Assembly (NCBI GenBank): GCA_046727435.1
Contig: JBKPCR010000032.1
Coordinates: 1 to 18,169, forward strand
DNA from: CAVPRW01 sp046727435 [NCBI: bacterium]
GTDB lineage: Bacteria > Tectomicrobia > Entotheonellia > J063
Direction: 5' to 3'
DNA: 18,169 nt
The position numbers and the translations under genes were made by a program. Each line of letters opens with the position of its first letter. Positions within the stretch are counted from its first letter, which is position 1. This document shows, in pieces, positions 7,468 to 14,521 of the stretch. The notes under the pieces are model-generated. The model did no database searches, had not been told where the DNA came from, and saw only the letters and a list, made by a program, of their open reading frames with translations.

Positions 7468-7880
7468 GGCCGAGCCTTTCGATCTGACTTGACCGCAATG
7501 GCCAGGCGTGCGACACCCGCCAGCCGCAACTCGTCCATGGCCTCGACTACCGCCTGATGGCGGACGTCCGCGTCGGCATTGAGGATCACCATCAGCTCTG
7601 GCTCGGCAGCCAGAGCGGACTTGACTCGAGGCCCGAGGTCTGGCAGGGTGATCGGTTCCTTATTGAGAAAGATTGTGCCATCCTGCGTCAAGGTTAGATT
7701 GAGATTCTCCCGCAAGTCCTTCTGTGAGTTGGCGGCTGTGGGGAGGTTGACGGGAAGCCCACGGTTGATGGTCATCGACAAGGTCGAGACCATGAAAAAA
7801 ACCAGCAAGAAGAAGATCACATCGATCATTGGGATGATCTCGATGCGCGCTTTTGGTTGCTCTTGGCGGGGTACTCGCAT
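7464..7880 (-). CDS. exbD: Biopolymer transport protein ExbD
   Basis: A 138-residue ExbD/TolR-family protein, partner of ExbB in the proton-driven motor that energises TonB. One N-terminal transmembrane helix holds IPMIDVIFFLLVFF, including the essential proton-carrying Asp20. The rest is a periplasmic domain ending in a VxHxxVVEAMDELRLAGV-type segment typical of the family. I chose the ATG at 7880, which has AGAGG seven bases upstream. A TTG at 7884-7886 is in frame but its spacing to that site is too short. Start and stop touch exbB (2-bp gap) and tonB (4-bp overlap). TolR is an alternative family member, but the TonB gene immediately downstream favours ExbD. Confidence 0.92.
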   Translation of the reverse strand: MRVPRQEQPKARIEIIPMIDVIFFLLVFFMVSTLSMTINRGLPVNLPTAANSQKDLRENLNLTLTQDGTIFLNKEPITLPDLGPRVKSALAAEPELMVILNADADVRHQAVVEAMDELRLAGVARLAIAVKSDRKARP

Positions 7881-7882
7881 CG

Positions 7883-8512
7883 TCAATCCTCTCGCTTGCC
7901 TAGGAGCAGCTCGAGGCGCGTTGCCCGCTCCTCCATCATGTCTGTCATCGCTTCCATCCTGGACCGAAAGTAATTGTACGGGATCAGGGTTACGATGGCG
8001 ACCAGTAGGCCCGTGGCGGTCGCGATGAGGGCCTCCGCAATGCCTCCGGTAATGGCATGCGGCTGCCCGAGTCCTGCCTCGGAAACGATGCCAAAGGCGC
8101 TGATCATCCCAGTAATGGTGCCCAAGAGGCCGAGGAGGGGGGCTAGGGTGATGATAGTATCGAGCACCGGCAGATTGCGCCGCAGGTTCCGCAGTTCGGC
8201 TTGCGCCGCAGCCTGCATGGCAGTACCAGGTCCGAGGTCTCGCGATCGTAAGCCGGCCTGCAGCACCCGCGCGATCGGGTGCCGCGATGTCCCAGCCACC
8301 TCCATCGCTTGCTTGAAGTCGCCCTCGGCGGCCAGCGCCAAGATCCTTCTGTCGACCTCGTGCTTCCGAAGACTGTGCCAGAAGGCAAAACGCTCGAGAA
8401 TGACCGTCACAGCGATCAGGGAGGAGGCGAGCAGGGGGATCATGATGAGCCCGCCTTTCATGATGACGGCGATAATGTCATTCGGCATTAAGGTGACGAG
8501 GCTATTCCACAC
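7883..8512 (-). CDS. exbB: Biopolymer transport protein ExbB (MotA/TolQ/ExbB family)
   Basis: A 209-residue proton-channel protein of the inner membrane, forming the ExbB-ExbD motor for TonB. Three hydrophobic segments are visible (about residues 17-42, 118-143 and 152-180). The central family motif LAPLLGLLGTITGMISAF precedes a GGIAEALIATATGLLVAI helix with the conserved small and Thr residues. The start is GTG at 8512, preceded by AAGGAG with a six-base spacer. An upstream small reading frame, after correction of one frameshift, ends TAA one base before this GTG, so translation is probably coupled. It is the first recognised gene downstream of the cobalamin riboswitch. TolQ would be a weaker alternative given the adjacent tonB. 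Confidence 0.93.
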   Translation of the reverse strand: MWNSLVTLMPNDIIAVIMKGGLIMIPLLASSLIAVTVILERFAFWHSLRKHEVDRRILALAAEGDFKQAMEVAGTSRHPIARVLQAGLRSRDLGPGTAMQAAAQAELRNLRRNLPVLDTIITLAPLLGLLGTITGMISAFGIVSEAGLGQPHAITGGIAEALIATATGLLVAIVTLIPYNYFRSRMEAMTDMMEERATRLELLLGKRED

Positions 8513-8513
8513 T

Positions 8514-8701
8514 TTAGTCTCCTTCGCGGGACAGGTTCTCGACCGATGCGCTTGGCACGGCTGCCGCAGGCGAGGCTTTGCCTTCCGCTTGACCTATCCC
8601 GAATATTCAGGGTGGTCATGATCATCGAAAGTAACCCTGGGAGCAGGGAAGAGCTCGCATAGCTTTTCCCACACATCATTGTAAGAGAACCTGTTGGACA
8701 T
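8514..8701 (-). pseudogene. Small unidentified ORF between riboswitch and exbB, apparently frameshifted
   Basis: ATG at 8701 follows GGAGGAGGG with good spacing and opens 35 codons (MSNRFSYNDVWEKLCELFPA, then a VTFDDHDHPEYSG-like part) to a TAG at 8594-8596. If one G is added to the GGG run at 8598-8600, the frame runs on through an acidic, alanine-rich tail ending LSREGD. It then stops at TAA 8514-8516, one base before the exbB GTG. The corrected product would be 62 residues, soluble, rich in Asp/Glu/His, with no signal peptide or membrane helix. I recognise no family. Both the strong ribosome-binding site and the snug coupling to exbB argue that this is or was a real gene of the operon. Confidence 0.5.
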
Positions 8702-8755
8702 GTCCCTCCTCCAACACGGGACACGAAGCTGGCGGAGAGTATTGATAGAGGGGAG

Positions 8756-8763
8756 AATAAAAA
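8756..8763 (-). terminator. Possible expression platform of the cobalamin riboswitch (U-tract)
   Basis: On -, TTTTTATT follows a GACCT...AGGTC pairing and a GAGGC about 85 nt after the B12 box. This could be a transcription attenuator between the riboswitch and the operon. The stem I can draw is only five base pairs and lies five bases from the U-run, so the assignment is weak. Sequestration of the GGAGGAGGG site at about 8705-8713 is the other possibility. Confidence 0.25.
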
Positions 8764-8847
8764 GCCTCGACCTGTTGATACTCGGGAGGTCTCGTCCAGC
8801 AGACATCTCTTACGCTCCTCAGCCGCGAAGGAGTATGAAGACAGACG

Positions 8848-9002
8848 ATAGAGGTCGGTCTCCTGACTGACGGATCATCCTACTCGCCAACGCCTTCCCG
8901 GTGGATCACCCACCAGTGGCTTTCGCAGTTGGCTTTCGTCCCCGATCACAGTGGCGCGTCCGTGAGGGAGTTGCACCCTCTTCCCGCCTGCTCCACCTCT
9001 AT
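8848..9002 (-). ncRNA. Cobalamin (B12) riboswitch
   Basis: Read on -, the region has the conserved core in the right order. The outer helix P1 is ATAGAGGT (8995-9002) paired perfectly with ACCTCTAT (8848-8855). Then GGCGGGAA leads into GGGTGCAACTCCCTCACGG (8960-8978), followed by GCCACTGTGA (8946-8955). The B12 box AGTCAGGAGACCGACC lies at about 8853-8870, with one mismatch to the usual AGYCMGGAGACCKGCC. The element is about 155 nt, on the short side for this class. It lies about 20 nt downstream of a promoter and upstream of the exbB-exbD-tonB operon. Binding of adenosyl- or methylcobalamin normally switches such operons off. Confidence 0.9.
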
Positions 9003-9028
9003 AGCTATCAGCGAAAAAATCTTTCGAA

Positions 9029-9057
9029 AATATCTCACCTGATCCGACAGATGTCAA
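9029..9057 (-). promoter_or_regulatory. Sigma70-type promoter of the riboswitch-exbBD-tonB operon
   Basis: On -, a perfect -35 TTGACA (9052-9057) is followed after exactly 17 bp by GATATT (9029-9034), four of six matches to TATAAT. A start about seven bases downstream would begin the RNA some 20 nt before the P1 helix of the riboswitch, as expected. Confidence 0.75.
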
Positions 9058-9160
9058 AGCAATTTTGCCGGAAGGACTCTACTATCCATGGTGTGGGAAG
9101 ACTGGCCAAGGTTCTGTCCGATGGGTTGTCGTTGAAGGGAGTTGGTGAAGCCTTGGGCAG

Positions 9161-9235
9161 TTGCAACGCGCCGTGAAAGCGGCTATACGGAAAGCAAAGA
9201 TCGCTAGGGCTGCAAGCTGTCATACCTTTCGGCAC
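9161..9235 (+). pseudogene. Remnant of an integron-type tyrosine recombinase (IntI-like)
   Basis: Twenty-five codons read LQRAVKAAIRKAKIARAASC then HTFRH. This is the stretch that in integron and related integrases leads into the catalytic HTFRHSFATHLL box (the HxxR pair of the active site is present). A stop lies in frame a few codons upstream (9146-9148). Downstream of HTFRH the sequence no longer resembles an integrase in any frame. Nothing else of the enzyme is visible, so this is a small fossil. It marks past mobile-element activity between the riboswitch promoter and the lipoprotein gene. Confidence 0.6.
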
Positions 9236-9485
9236 GCCAGGACATCATGCGACCCCTCCTGGCGAAGGCCTGGAGGGGCTCACGGCGAGGAGAGTAGTCC
9301 AGCGTCTGCCGCACCCCCGGAACGTGGGCGGCTGCCATGGTCCCAAGCCAGGGGGGGCGCCATCGCCCAGCAGCTCCTCGATGGGGAGGTGCTCCCAGCC
9401 GGCCTCACGTGCTTGCTGGGTCAGCAGGTTCGTATAGAATCGTAACCAATCAGCGCGGATACAGGGGGGAAGGAGGTATCAGGCG
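9236..9485. other. Non-coding or decayed stretch before the lipoprotein gene
   Basis: No intact gene is seen. On - two short protein-like frames lie end to end. One reads RADWLRFYTNLLTQQAREAG and continues with WEHLPIEELLGDG (about 9370-9452). The other reads VRQTLDYSPRREPLQAFARR (about 9260-9320). They are in different frames and without a credible start, so they may be a decayed gene fragment or chance. The right end carries the promoter and AAGGAGGT site of the next gene. Confidence 0.3.
9413..9440 (+). promoter_or_regulatory. Candidate promoter for the lipoprotein gene
   Basis: TTGCTG (9413-9418) and TAGAAT (9435-9440) are separated by 16 bp and lie about 45 bp before the ATG at 9486. 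Both boxes deviate from consensus, and I saw no better candidate upstream of this gene. Confidence 0.3.
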
Positions 9486-9881
9486 ATGCCGGGGCTAGTC
9501 ACCTGGGGCTGCTGGGGACTCTTGGTCTTGGTCCTGACGTCCTGTGCCAGCCCGCAAGCGTGCTTTTTACGGGCAGCGACGAATCACGAGACCCAGGCCG
9601 TCGTAGCCCAACACCTGGGGCGACCCGATGAGGTATGGCCGTTAGCGGATGGTGAGACGTTATGGAGCTATCGTGCCAATCAAAACCTCTGGGCGTATTG
9701 GCACGAGGGTGGTGCGAACAGGAGCGCAGGTGGGCTCACGGTGGAGGGCCCTGGCCTGACGGTTTTGCCGAGTGCACCTTGCACGGAATATGTGTTGCGG
9801 TTTGATCGGGAACAGATCTTGCGCGCCTGGCGTCGGCAACCTTGCCAGGGGTTCGGGGATGGCCTTGTCTCAGACCCGTAG
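9486..9881 (+). CDS. Small putative lipoprotein of unknown function
   Basis: A 131-residue protein with a hydrophobic signal sequence ending in the lipobox LTSC, so Cys20 should be lipidated and the protein anchored to a membrane facing the periplasm. The mature part has an HLGRPDEVWPLADGETLWSY segment. This resembles the short repeat seen in BamE/OmlA-like small lipoproteins, where a G-x-P-D turn precedes W-rich strands. Three further cysteines (mature Cys26, Cys98 and Cys119 approximately) could form a disulfide. The ATG at 9486 follows GGAGG by nine bases. It stands alone, convergent with the SDR gene. No specific function can be given. Confidence 0.75.
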   Translation: MPGLVTWGCWGLLVLVLTSCASPQACFLRAATNHETQAVVAQHLGRPDEVWPLADGETLWSYRANQNLWAYWHEGGANRSAGGLTVEGPGLTVLPSAPCTEYVLRFDREQILRAWRRQPCQGFGDGLVSDP

Positions 9882-9887
9882 CCAGCG

Positions 9888-9912
9888 CTCTCCCCTGTGA
9901 CACGAGGGAGAG
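9888..9912. terminator. Hairpin between convergent lipoprotein and SDR genes
   Basis: CTCTCCC (9888-9894) pairs with GGGAGAG (9906-9912) around an 11-nt loop, just after the lipoprotein stop and before the SDR stop on the other strand. It has no U-tract. It could be a bidirectional terminator or one of the GGGGAGAGG-type intergenic palindromes; a related one lies at about 10928-10940. Confidence 0.35.
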
Positions 9913-9995
9913 GCTTCCCCCCAACCCTGCGATGAACGGCGAGTGGCGTGATGACACAGGCGACAACCTGCCTGTTCCGGTGACCTCGTCTCCAC

Positions 9996-10745
9996 CTATT
10001 GGGCGATGAAACCGCCGTCGATCACCAGTTCGGTGCCGGTGATAAAGGACGCTTCGTCAGAGGCCAGGAACAGCACGCCGTAGGCCACTTCGATCGGTTT
10101 GCCGGTGCGTCGTAGCGGCGTCCAGTCAATTAAGCGTTGCAGGCCTGCGGCATCCCGCGGGCGTGCCGACCGCATGGGGGGCATGAAACCAGGATGCACC
10201 GAGTTGGCCCGAATGCCGTCCGGTCCGTACTTCACCGCTGTCGCCTTGGTGAAAATTCGCACGGCGCCCTTGGAGGCATGATAGGCTGGATGGCCGGATT
10301 CCCCGCCGACGAAGCCCATGATCGATGAAATGTTGACCATCGATCCCCCGCCTGCCTGTTGCATGGCTGGAATGGCGTATTTGGTGCCGAGGAAGACGCC
10401 CGTGGTATTGACCTCCATGATGCGCCGCCAACCCTCGGTATCCATCGGATCGGCCTCTGAGGTGCTGCTCAAACCAGCGTTGTTGACCAGAATATTCAGC
10501 CTGCCAAAGCGCGCCACCGTTGCCTCGACTAGGCGTTTCCAGTCGACCTCGCTAGTCACATCGGTGCGCATATACATGGCCTCGCCGCCAGCCTGATTGA
10601 TCTCGGCCTCGAGTTGCTTGCCCTCGTCCTCAAGGACATCGGCGATGACCACTTTCGCCCCTTCCCGAGCGAACAGTTGGGCCTCTTCCGCACCCATGCC
10701 ATGAGCCCCACCCGTGATAATGGCTACTTTTCCGGGTAATCGCAT
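9996..10745 (-). CDS. Short-chain dehydrogenase/reductase (SDR)
   Basis: A complete 249-residue classical SDR, an NAD(P)-dependent alcohol or keto-group oxidoreductase of the cytoplasm. The cofactor site TGGAHGMG (residues 11-18) is followed by Asp36 in VVIADV, which favours NAD(H), and then NNAG (88-91). The catalytic set is Asn113, Ser141, Tyr155 and Lys159 (YHASK). VHPGF follows, and the protein ends with the usual IDGGFIAQ. The ATG at 10745 follows AGGAGG by four bases. It is divergent from the flavin oxidoreductase gene. The pair is often seen in catabolic or secondary metabolism, but the substrate cannot be named. Cyclohexanol- or glucose-dehydrogenase-like SDRs are typical look-alikes. 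Confidence 0.92.
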   Translation of the reverse strand: MRLPGKVAIITGGAHGMGAEEAQLFAREGAKVVIADVLEDEGKQLEAEINQAGGEAMYMRTDVTSEVDWKRLVEATVARFGRLNILVNNAGLSSTSEADPMDTEGWRRIMEVNTTGVFLGTKYAIPAMQQAGGGSMVNISSIMGFVGGESGHPAYHASKGAVRIFTKATAVKYGPDGIRANSVHPGFMPPMRSARPRDAAGLQRLIDWTPLRRTGKPIEVAYGVLFLASDEASFITGTELVIDGGFIAQ

Positions 10746-10794
10746 AATGCCTCCTGGAGTGAAGGTATATCGGTGCGTGAACGATGACGGCGCT

Positions 10795-10823
10795 ATTGTG
10801 CAGCAGGGGGGAGTTATTGTCTA
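10795..10823 (-). promoter_or_regulatory. Candidate sigma70 promoter of the SDR gene
   Basis: On -, TAGACA (10818-10823) and CACAAT (10795-10800) are 17 bp apart, matching consensus at five and four positions. This would give a leader of roughly 40 nt before the ATG at 10745. Confidence 0.45.
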
Positions 10824-10864
10824 GGGGAAGAGGCAAAAGGGAACGCCCATGGGATCCATAGAGG

Positions 10865-10873
10865 TGCTATAAT
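10865..10873 (+). promoter_or_regulatory. Extended -10 promoter of the flavin oxidoreductase gene
   Basis: TGCTATAAT fits the extended -10 pattern TG-N-TATAAT with a perfect -10 hexamer at 10868-10873. No good -35 is present, as is usual for extended -10 promoters. The leader to the ATG at 11002 would be about 120 nt. Confidence 0.5.
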
Positions 10874-11001
10874 AGCCCTGACGTTCCTGGCTCGGATAGG
10901 GAAGCTGCCTTTCCTCCACCCCGCCCTTCCCCTCACGGGGAGAGGATTTGGGAGCGTGTGCAAGAATGGCAGCATCCGCAGGAGAGTGGAAAGGATCGAT
11001 C

Positions 11002-12048
11002 ATGCAATTTGGCCTGTTCTATGAAGCGCCCGAAGATTCCCGGTACACCCACGCCGAGCGCTATGCCGAGATGCTTGACTTGATGGCCTATGGCGAGACC
11101 CTCGGCTTCGATGTCGTCTGGATGGCCGAGATTCATTTCGGTGGCGCCTTCTCCCTGCTGTCCGCGCCGCTTATGGTAGTGCCGGTGATCGCCCAGCGTA
11201 CGCGGCGCATTCGCATCGGCACGGCCGTAACCTTGTTGCCGCTGCACCATCCCTTGAGCCTTGCCGAGCAGGCTGCCACTGCTGATCTCCTTTCCGGTGG
11301 GCGTCTCGAATTCGGGGTGGGGCGTGGCTCCATTCCCACACACTTTCACGGGTTTGGCGTGCCGCTCGAAGAAAACCGCGCCCGCTTCGATGAAGCGCTA
11401 GAGATCATCCGCCTGGCCTGGACCCAAGAGCGCTTCAGCTACCGGGGGCGTTTTTACCAGGCCGAAAATCTCTCCGTCGTGCCGAAACCGGTGCAGCAGC
11501 CGCATCCACCGATCCGGGTCGGCGTGCACACGGCTGAGAGCTTTGCGCATTTGGGCGATCTCGGTCTGCCCATATACTCCGGCACCACGACGACACCGAT
11601 GCCGCAGCTACGCGAAGGGATGGCGCTGTATCGCGCCCACGTGAAAGAGGCCGGCCACACCTGGCAGAGCGATCAGGCCGCGCTGATGATGCCGATCCAT
11701 GTCGCCTCCACCTCTGCGGCCGCGCATGAGGCCATGCGCTCGGGAGTTGAGAAGTTTTACCGCAATATGCTCAGTATGCTCTCTTATCTGCCCGAGAGCT
11801 ATACCGGCCATCAGGAACGCCTGAATAACTTGCGGAAGATGCTGGAGAACTTTCCCTTTGAGCGCTTTTGCCAGCAGCAGGGGGTGTTCGGCGATCCCCA
11901 GGAATGCATCGACCGCCTGCAAGCGGCGCGTGATGAGTTCGATCTGTGCCAACTGATTTGCTGGTTCGACCAGGGGTGCATGCTGTCGATTGAGGACGTG
12001 AAACGGGCGATGGCCCGATTCGCCGACGAAGTCATGCCAAAGGTGTAG
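11002..12048 (+). CDS. Luciferase-like monooxygenase family flavin oxidoreductase (LLM class)
   Basis: A 348-residue bacterial-luciferase-like protein: a TIM-barrel oxidoreductase using reduced FMN or F420. It opens with [11 protein letters not shown], has [12 protein letters not shown] (about 35-46), then [36 protein letters not shown] follows (about 96-111), the usual flavin phosphate-binding signature, with [20 protein letters not shown] after it. The ATG at 11002 is supported by AAGGA six to seven bases upstream; an earlier in-frame GTG/ATG run lacks family similarity. Length is normal for the family. Reaction and substrate are unknown: alkane, aldehyde or xenobiotic oxidation are all possible. 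Confidence 0.9.
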   Translation: MQFGLFYEAPEDSRYTHAERYAEMLDLMAYGETLGFDVVWMAEIHFGGAFSLLSAPLMVVPVIAQRTRRIRIGTAVTLLPLHHPLSLAEQAATADLLSGGRLEFGVGRGSIPTHFHGFGVPLEENRARFDEALEIIRLAWTQERFSYRGRFYQAENLSVVPKPVQQPHPPIRVGVHTAESFAHLGDLGLPIYSGTTTTPMPQLREGMALYRAHVKEAGHTWQSDQAALMMPIHVASTSAAAHEAMRSGVEKFYRNMLSMLSYLPESYTGHQERLNNLRKMLENFPFERFCQQQGVFGDPQECIDRLQAARDEFDLCQLICWFDQGCMLSIEDVKRAMARFADEVMPKV

Positions 12049-12266
12049 GATATGACCACACAAATCCTTGTGTCATCGCGAGGTCGAAGGTCGTGCCGAT
12101 CTCAGTCGTTCATCTCGTGCGAGCTTCAGCCGTTCCTGTGCAGAATTCTCCCGGAGCGGGTGCGACAGGGTCTCACCTCGAGATGAGCGGCGACGGCTAC
12201 ACCACAGACGACAGCCGTACGACCGTACCGAAGGCTGTGAAGCGCACGCCCTGGTGGCTGGCAGGC

Positions 12267-13217
12267 ATGGATGACAACGGAGCAGGGCCCATCCCGTATA
12301 TCACCTTCAGCCGGGAAGAATGGGCCCAACGTCGAGCCGATACCCCGCTGACCCTCTCCGAGACCGACCTCGCGCAGTTGCGCGGCATCAATGAACGAGT
12401 CTCCCTGGATGAGGTGGTGGAGATATACCTCCCCCTATCGCGGCTGCTGAACCTGTACGTCGCCGCCACCCAGGAGCTGTATCGCGCCACAGCCACTTTT
12501 CTTGGCAATCATGATCCCAAGGTCCCGTACGTCATCGGCATGGCTGGCAGCGTCGCCGTCGGCAAAAGCACCACCGCCCGCATCTTGCAGTCGCTGCTAG
12601 CGCGCTGGCCGAATCACCCTAGGGTCGATCTCGTCACCACCGACGGCTTCCTCCATCCCAATCAGGTGCTCCAGGTACGCGGCCTGATGCAGCGCAAGGG
12701 GTTTCCCGAAAGCTATGATTTGAGGAGTCTGATTCAGTTCGTCTCCGATGTGAAGGCGGGTTTGCCGAAGGTGCAGGCGCCGGTATACTCCCATCTGCGC
12801 TATGACATCGTGCCTGGCGAATTCCAGGTGGTCGATCAGCCGCACATCATGATCGTCGAAGGCTTGAATGTATTGCAGCCGGGGGAGAGCCTGCCGGGCC
12901 AGAAACCGCGGGTGTTCGTCTCGGACTTCTTCGACTTTACGATCTATGTCGATGCCAAGGTGGAAGACGTCCGGACCTGGTACATCGAGCGCTTCCTCAC
13001 CTTGCGTGACACTGCCTTCCGCAATCCTGCCTCATATTTCCACCGCTACTCCAGCCTTGCCGACACCCAGGCACGCGAGCGCGCCAGCACGATCTGGCGG
13101 GAGATCAACGAGGTGAACTTGGTCGAAAATATCTTGCCGACGCGGGAGCGCGCCCACCTAATCTTGGAGAAAGGTTACGATCATGTGGTGCAGCGCGTCA
13201 AGCTACGAAAGTTATGA
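12267..13217 (+). CDS. coaA: Pantothenate kinase, type I
   Basis: CoaA phosphorylates pantothenate with ATP, the first and controlling step of coenzyme A synthesis. From the ATG at 12267 the protein is 316 residues, the same as E. coli CoaA. It has [10 protein letters not shown] near the start, as in PYLQFDRNQW of E. coli. The P-loop GSVAVGKST lies at 94-102 (Lys100), the catalytic Asp126 in [37 protein letters not shown] and the C-terminal [13 protein letters not shown] are all typical. In-frame alternative starts at 12183 (ATG) and 12093 (GTG) would add 28 or 58 residues without family similarity, so the start is not settled. Parts such as [16 protein letters not shown] and the LRKL end look closer to actinobacterial CoaA. 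It converges with the glpX-like gene. Confidence 0.93.
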   Translation: MDDNGAGPIPYITFSREEWAQRRADTPLTLSETDLAQLRGINERVSLDEVVEIYLPLSRLLNLYVAATQELYRATATFLGNHDPKVPYVIGMAGSVAVGKSTTARILQSLLARWPNHPRVDLVTTDGFLHPNQVLQVRGLMQRKGFPESYDLRSLIQFVSDVKAGLPKVQAPVYSHLRYDIVPGEFQVVDQPHIMIVEGLNVLQPGESLPGQKPRVFVSDFFDFTIYVDAKVEDVRTWYIERFLTLRDTAFRNPASYFHRYSSLADTQARERASTIWREINEVNLVENILPTRERAHLILEKGYDHVVQRVKLRKL

Positions 13218-13285
13218 CGCAGCGATCTCGAGCGCTCCAGTACCTGCAACATCTGGACAGCAGAATAGCTGCTTGGGAGAAGCTC

Positions 13286-14236
13286 CTAGGCGGGGAGAAA
13301 CCGGTGCTCTGTTTGGATGAAGCGGATGGTGCCAGTATGACACCGGATGGCCAGGGAGTGGGTGGTCGCCCCTTTACCTGATAGCCGTACCCCCTTGAGC
13401 ACGTCGCCGTCGGTAATCCCAGTGGCCACGAAAAGGGCGTCGTGGCTGGGTACTAAGTCGTCGATGGAGAGGATCTGGTGCACATCGCCCTGCACGAGCC
13501 GCTGCACTTTGGCGCGCTCGGCTTCACTGCGCGTCAGGAAGCGGCCTTGCATATCGCCATTCATCCCTTTCAACGCGGCAGCGGCCAGCAAGCCTTGGGC
13601 TGCGCCGCCGACGCCCATCAACACATCGATGCCGGAATCTCTCACCGCCGTCGCGATGGCAGCCGATAGGTCGCCATCGCCGATCAAGCGTAGCTTCGCG
13701 CCGGCCTCCCGGATTTCTTTGATGAGGCGCTCGTGCCGGGGCCGATCGAGCACGACGACCGTCAGGTCCTCCACGTAGCATTGGCGGGCCTCTGCGATGC
13801 GCTGCAGGTTTTCGGTAGGTGACAGGCTGAGGTCGATCGTCCCTTTGGCTTTTGGTCCAACAACGATTTTCTCCATGTACACATCAGGGGTGGCAAGAAA
13901 GCCTCCAGGCTCGGTCACCGCCATCACCGAGATCGAGTTCGGGCGGCCGGAGGCGCAGATGTTCGTGCCCTCGAGTGCATCAAGTGCCACATCCGCAACC
14001 GCCTCCTCACCATCGCCAAGGATTTCCCCATTCGCCAGGCGGGACACCTGTGCTGGCTCCCCCTCTCCTACCACTACGCGGCAACGCAGAGGACCTCGAC
14101 TGAGAAGATCATACATCGTTGTCACTGCGGCTTTCTGGGCCGCCGCTTCATCCCCTCGGCCCATGAGGCGGGCCGACGCCAGGGCCGTCGCTTCGGTGAC
14201 TCGAACGAATTCGAGGTCCAAGTTATGTGCCCACAT
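13286..14236 (-). CDS. glpX: Class II fructose-1,6-bisphosphatase homologue (GlpX family)
   Basis: A 316-residue GlpX protein, a metal-dependent sugar bisphosphatase of gluconeogenesis or the Calvin cycle. Seen: MGRGD (Asp29), VGEGE (Glu58), DALEGTN (Asp86, Glu89), VVVLDRPRHERL and FVATGITDGD, all family blocks. The ATG at 14236 has AAGGAG seven bases upstream. Three family motifs are altered. DPxEGTN reads DALEGTN. The acidic segment after GEGE is replaced by PAQVSRL. GGAPEG reads GGAAQG, so the active-site Glu (Glu213 of E. coli GlpX, from memory) is Gln214. Activity may be reduced or shifted. It could be the organism's only FBPase or a paralogue; the window shows no other gluconeogenic gene. 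Confidence 0.9.
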   Translation of the reverse strand: MWAHNLDLEFVRVTEATALASARLMGRGDEAAAQKAAVTTMYDLLSRGPLRCRVVVGEGEPAQVSRLANGEILGDGEEAVADVALDALEGTNICASGRPNSISVMAVTEPGGFLATPDVYMEKIVVGPKAKGTIDLSLSPTENLQRIAEARQCYVEDLTVVVLDRPRHERLIKEIREAGAKLRLIGDGDLSAAIATAVRDSGIDVLMGVGGAAQGLLAAAALKGMNGDMQGRFLTRSEAERAKVQRLVQGDVHQILSIDDLVPSHDALFVATGITDGDVLKGVRLSGKGATTHSLAIRCHTGTIRFIQTEHRFLPA

Positions 14237-14389
14237 CGCACCACTCCTTCATGAGGGGTTGATCGCTGACTCTTGCTGCACCAGAAGCCGCGCATTGTGC
14301 GTGCTATCGTTAGGAAGCAGGCCGACAAAAACTTATCTTAGTCCAAGCGTCGCGGAGTTTCAAGGAATGAATCCCACAAGCGGCGACGG

Positions 14390-14417
14390 GTGTGCGTCAG
14401 AGTTTTGTGACGCACGC
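14390..14417. promoter_or_regulatory. Near-perfect inverted repeat between sbcC and glpX
   Basis: GTGCGTCA (14392-14399) and TGACGCAC (14408-14415) form a perfect 8-bp dyad around GAGTTTTG, extendable to ten pairs with one G-U. It lies in the 285-bp gap downstream of sbcC and upstream of glpX on -. It may be an operator for a dimeric regulator or a terminator stem without a U-run. Nothing else recognisable was seen in this gap. Confidence 0.4.
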
Positions 14418-14521
14418 AGCGGCAGGTAATGAAAATCTGGCCCGGCAAAAGTGACAGCGGCGCCATCGTTAGTCGTGAGAATGGTGCAGCAACAACCTGT
14501 GTGACAGACAAAACGCCACGA

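Noticed and set aside
8702-8806. Upstream in-frame ATG at 8806 for the small ORF
   Set aside because: It has a usable ribosome-binding site, but the added residues look non-coding and cross the probable riboswitch expression platform.
12052-12186. 44-codon ORF after the flavin oxidoreductase, with its TGA overlapping an ATG in the coaA frame
   Set aside because: The translation is rich in Arg, Ser and Cys without protein-like pattern, and the implied coaA start at 12183 adds residues not found in the family.
13259-13273. AGCAG-AATAG-CTGCT hairpin between coaA and glpX
   Set aside because: The five-pair stem without a U-tract is too weak to call a terminator.
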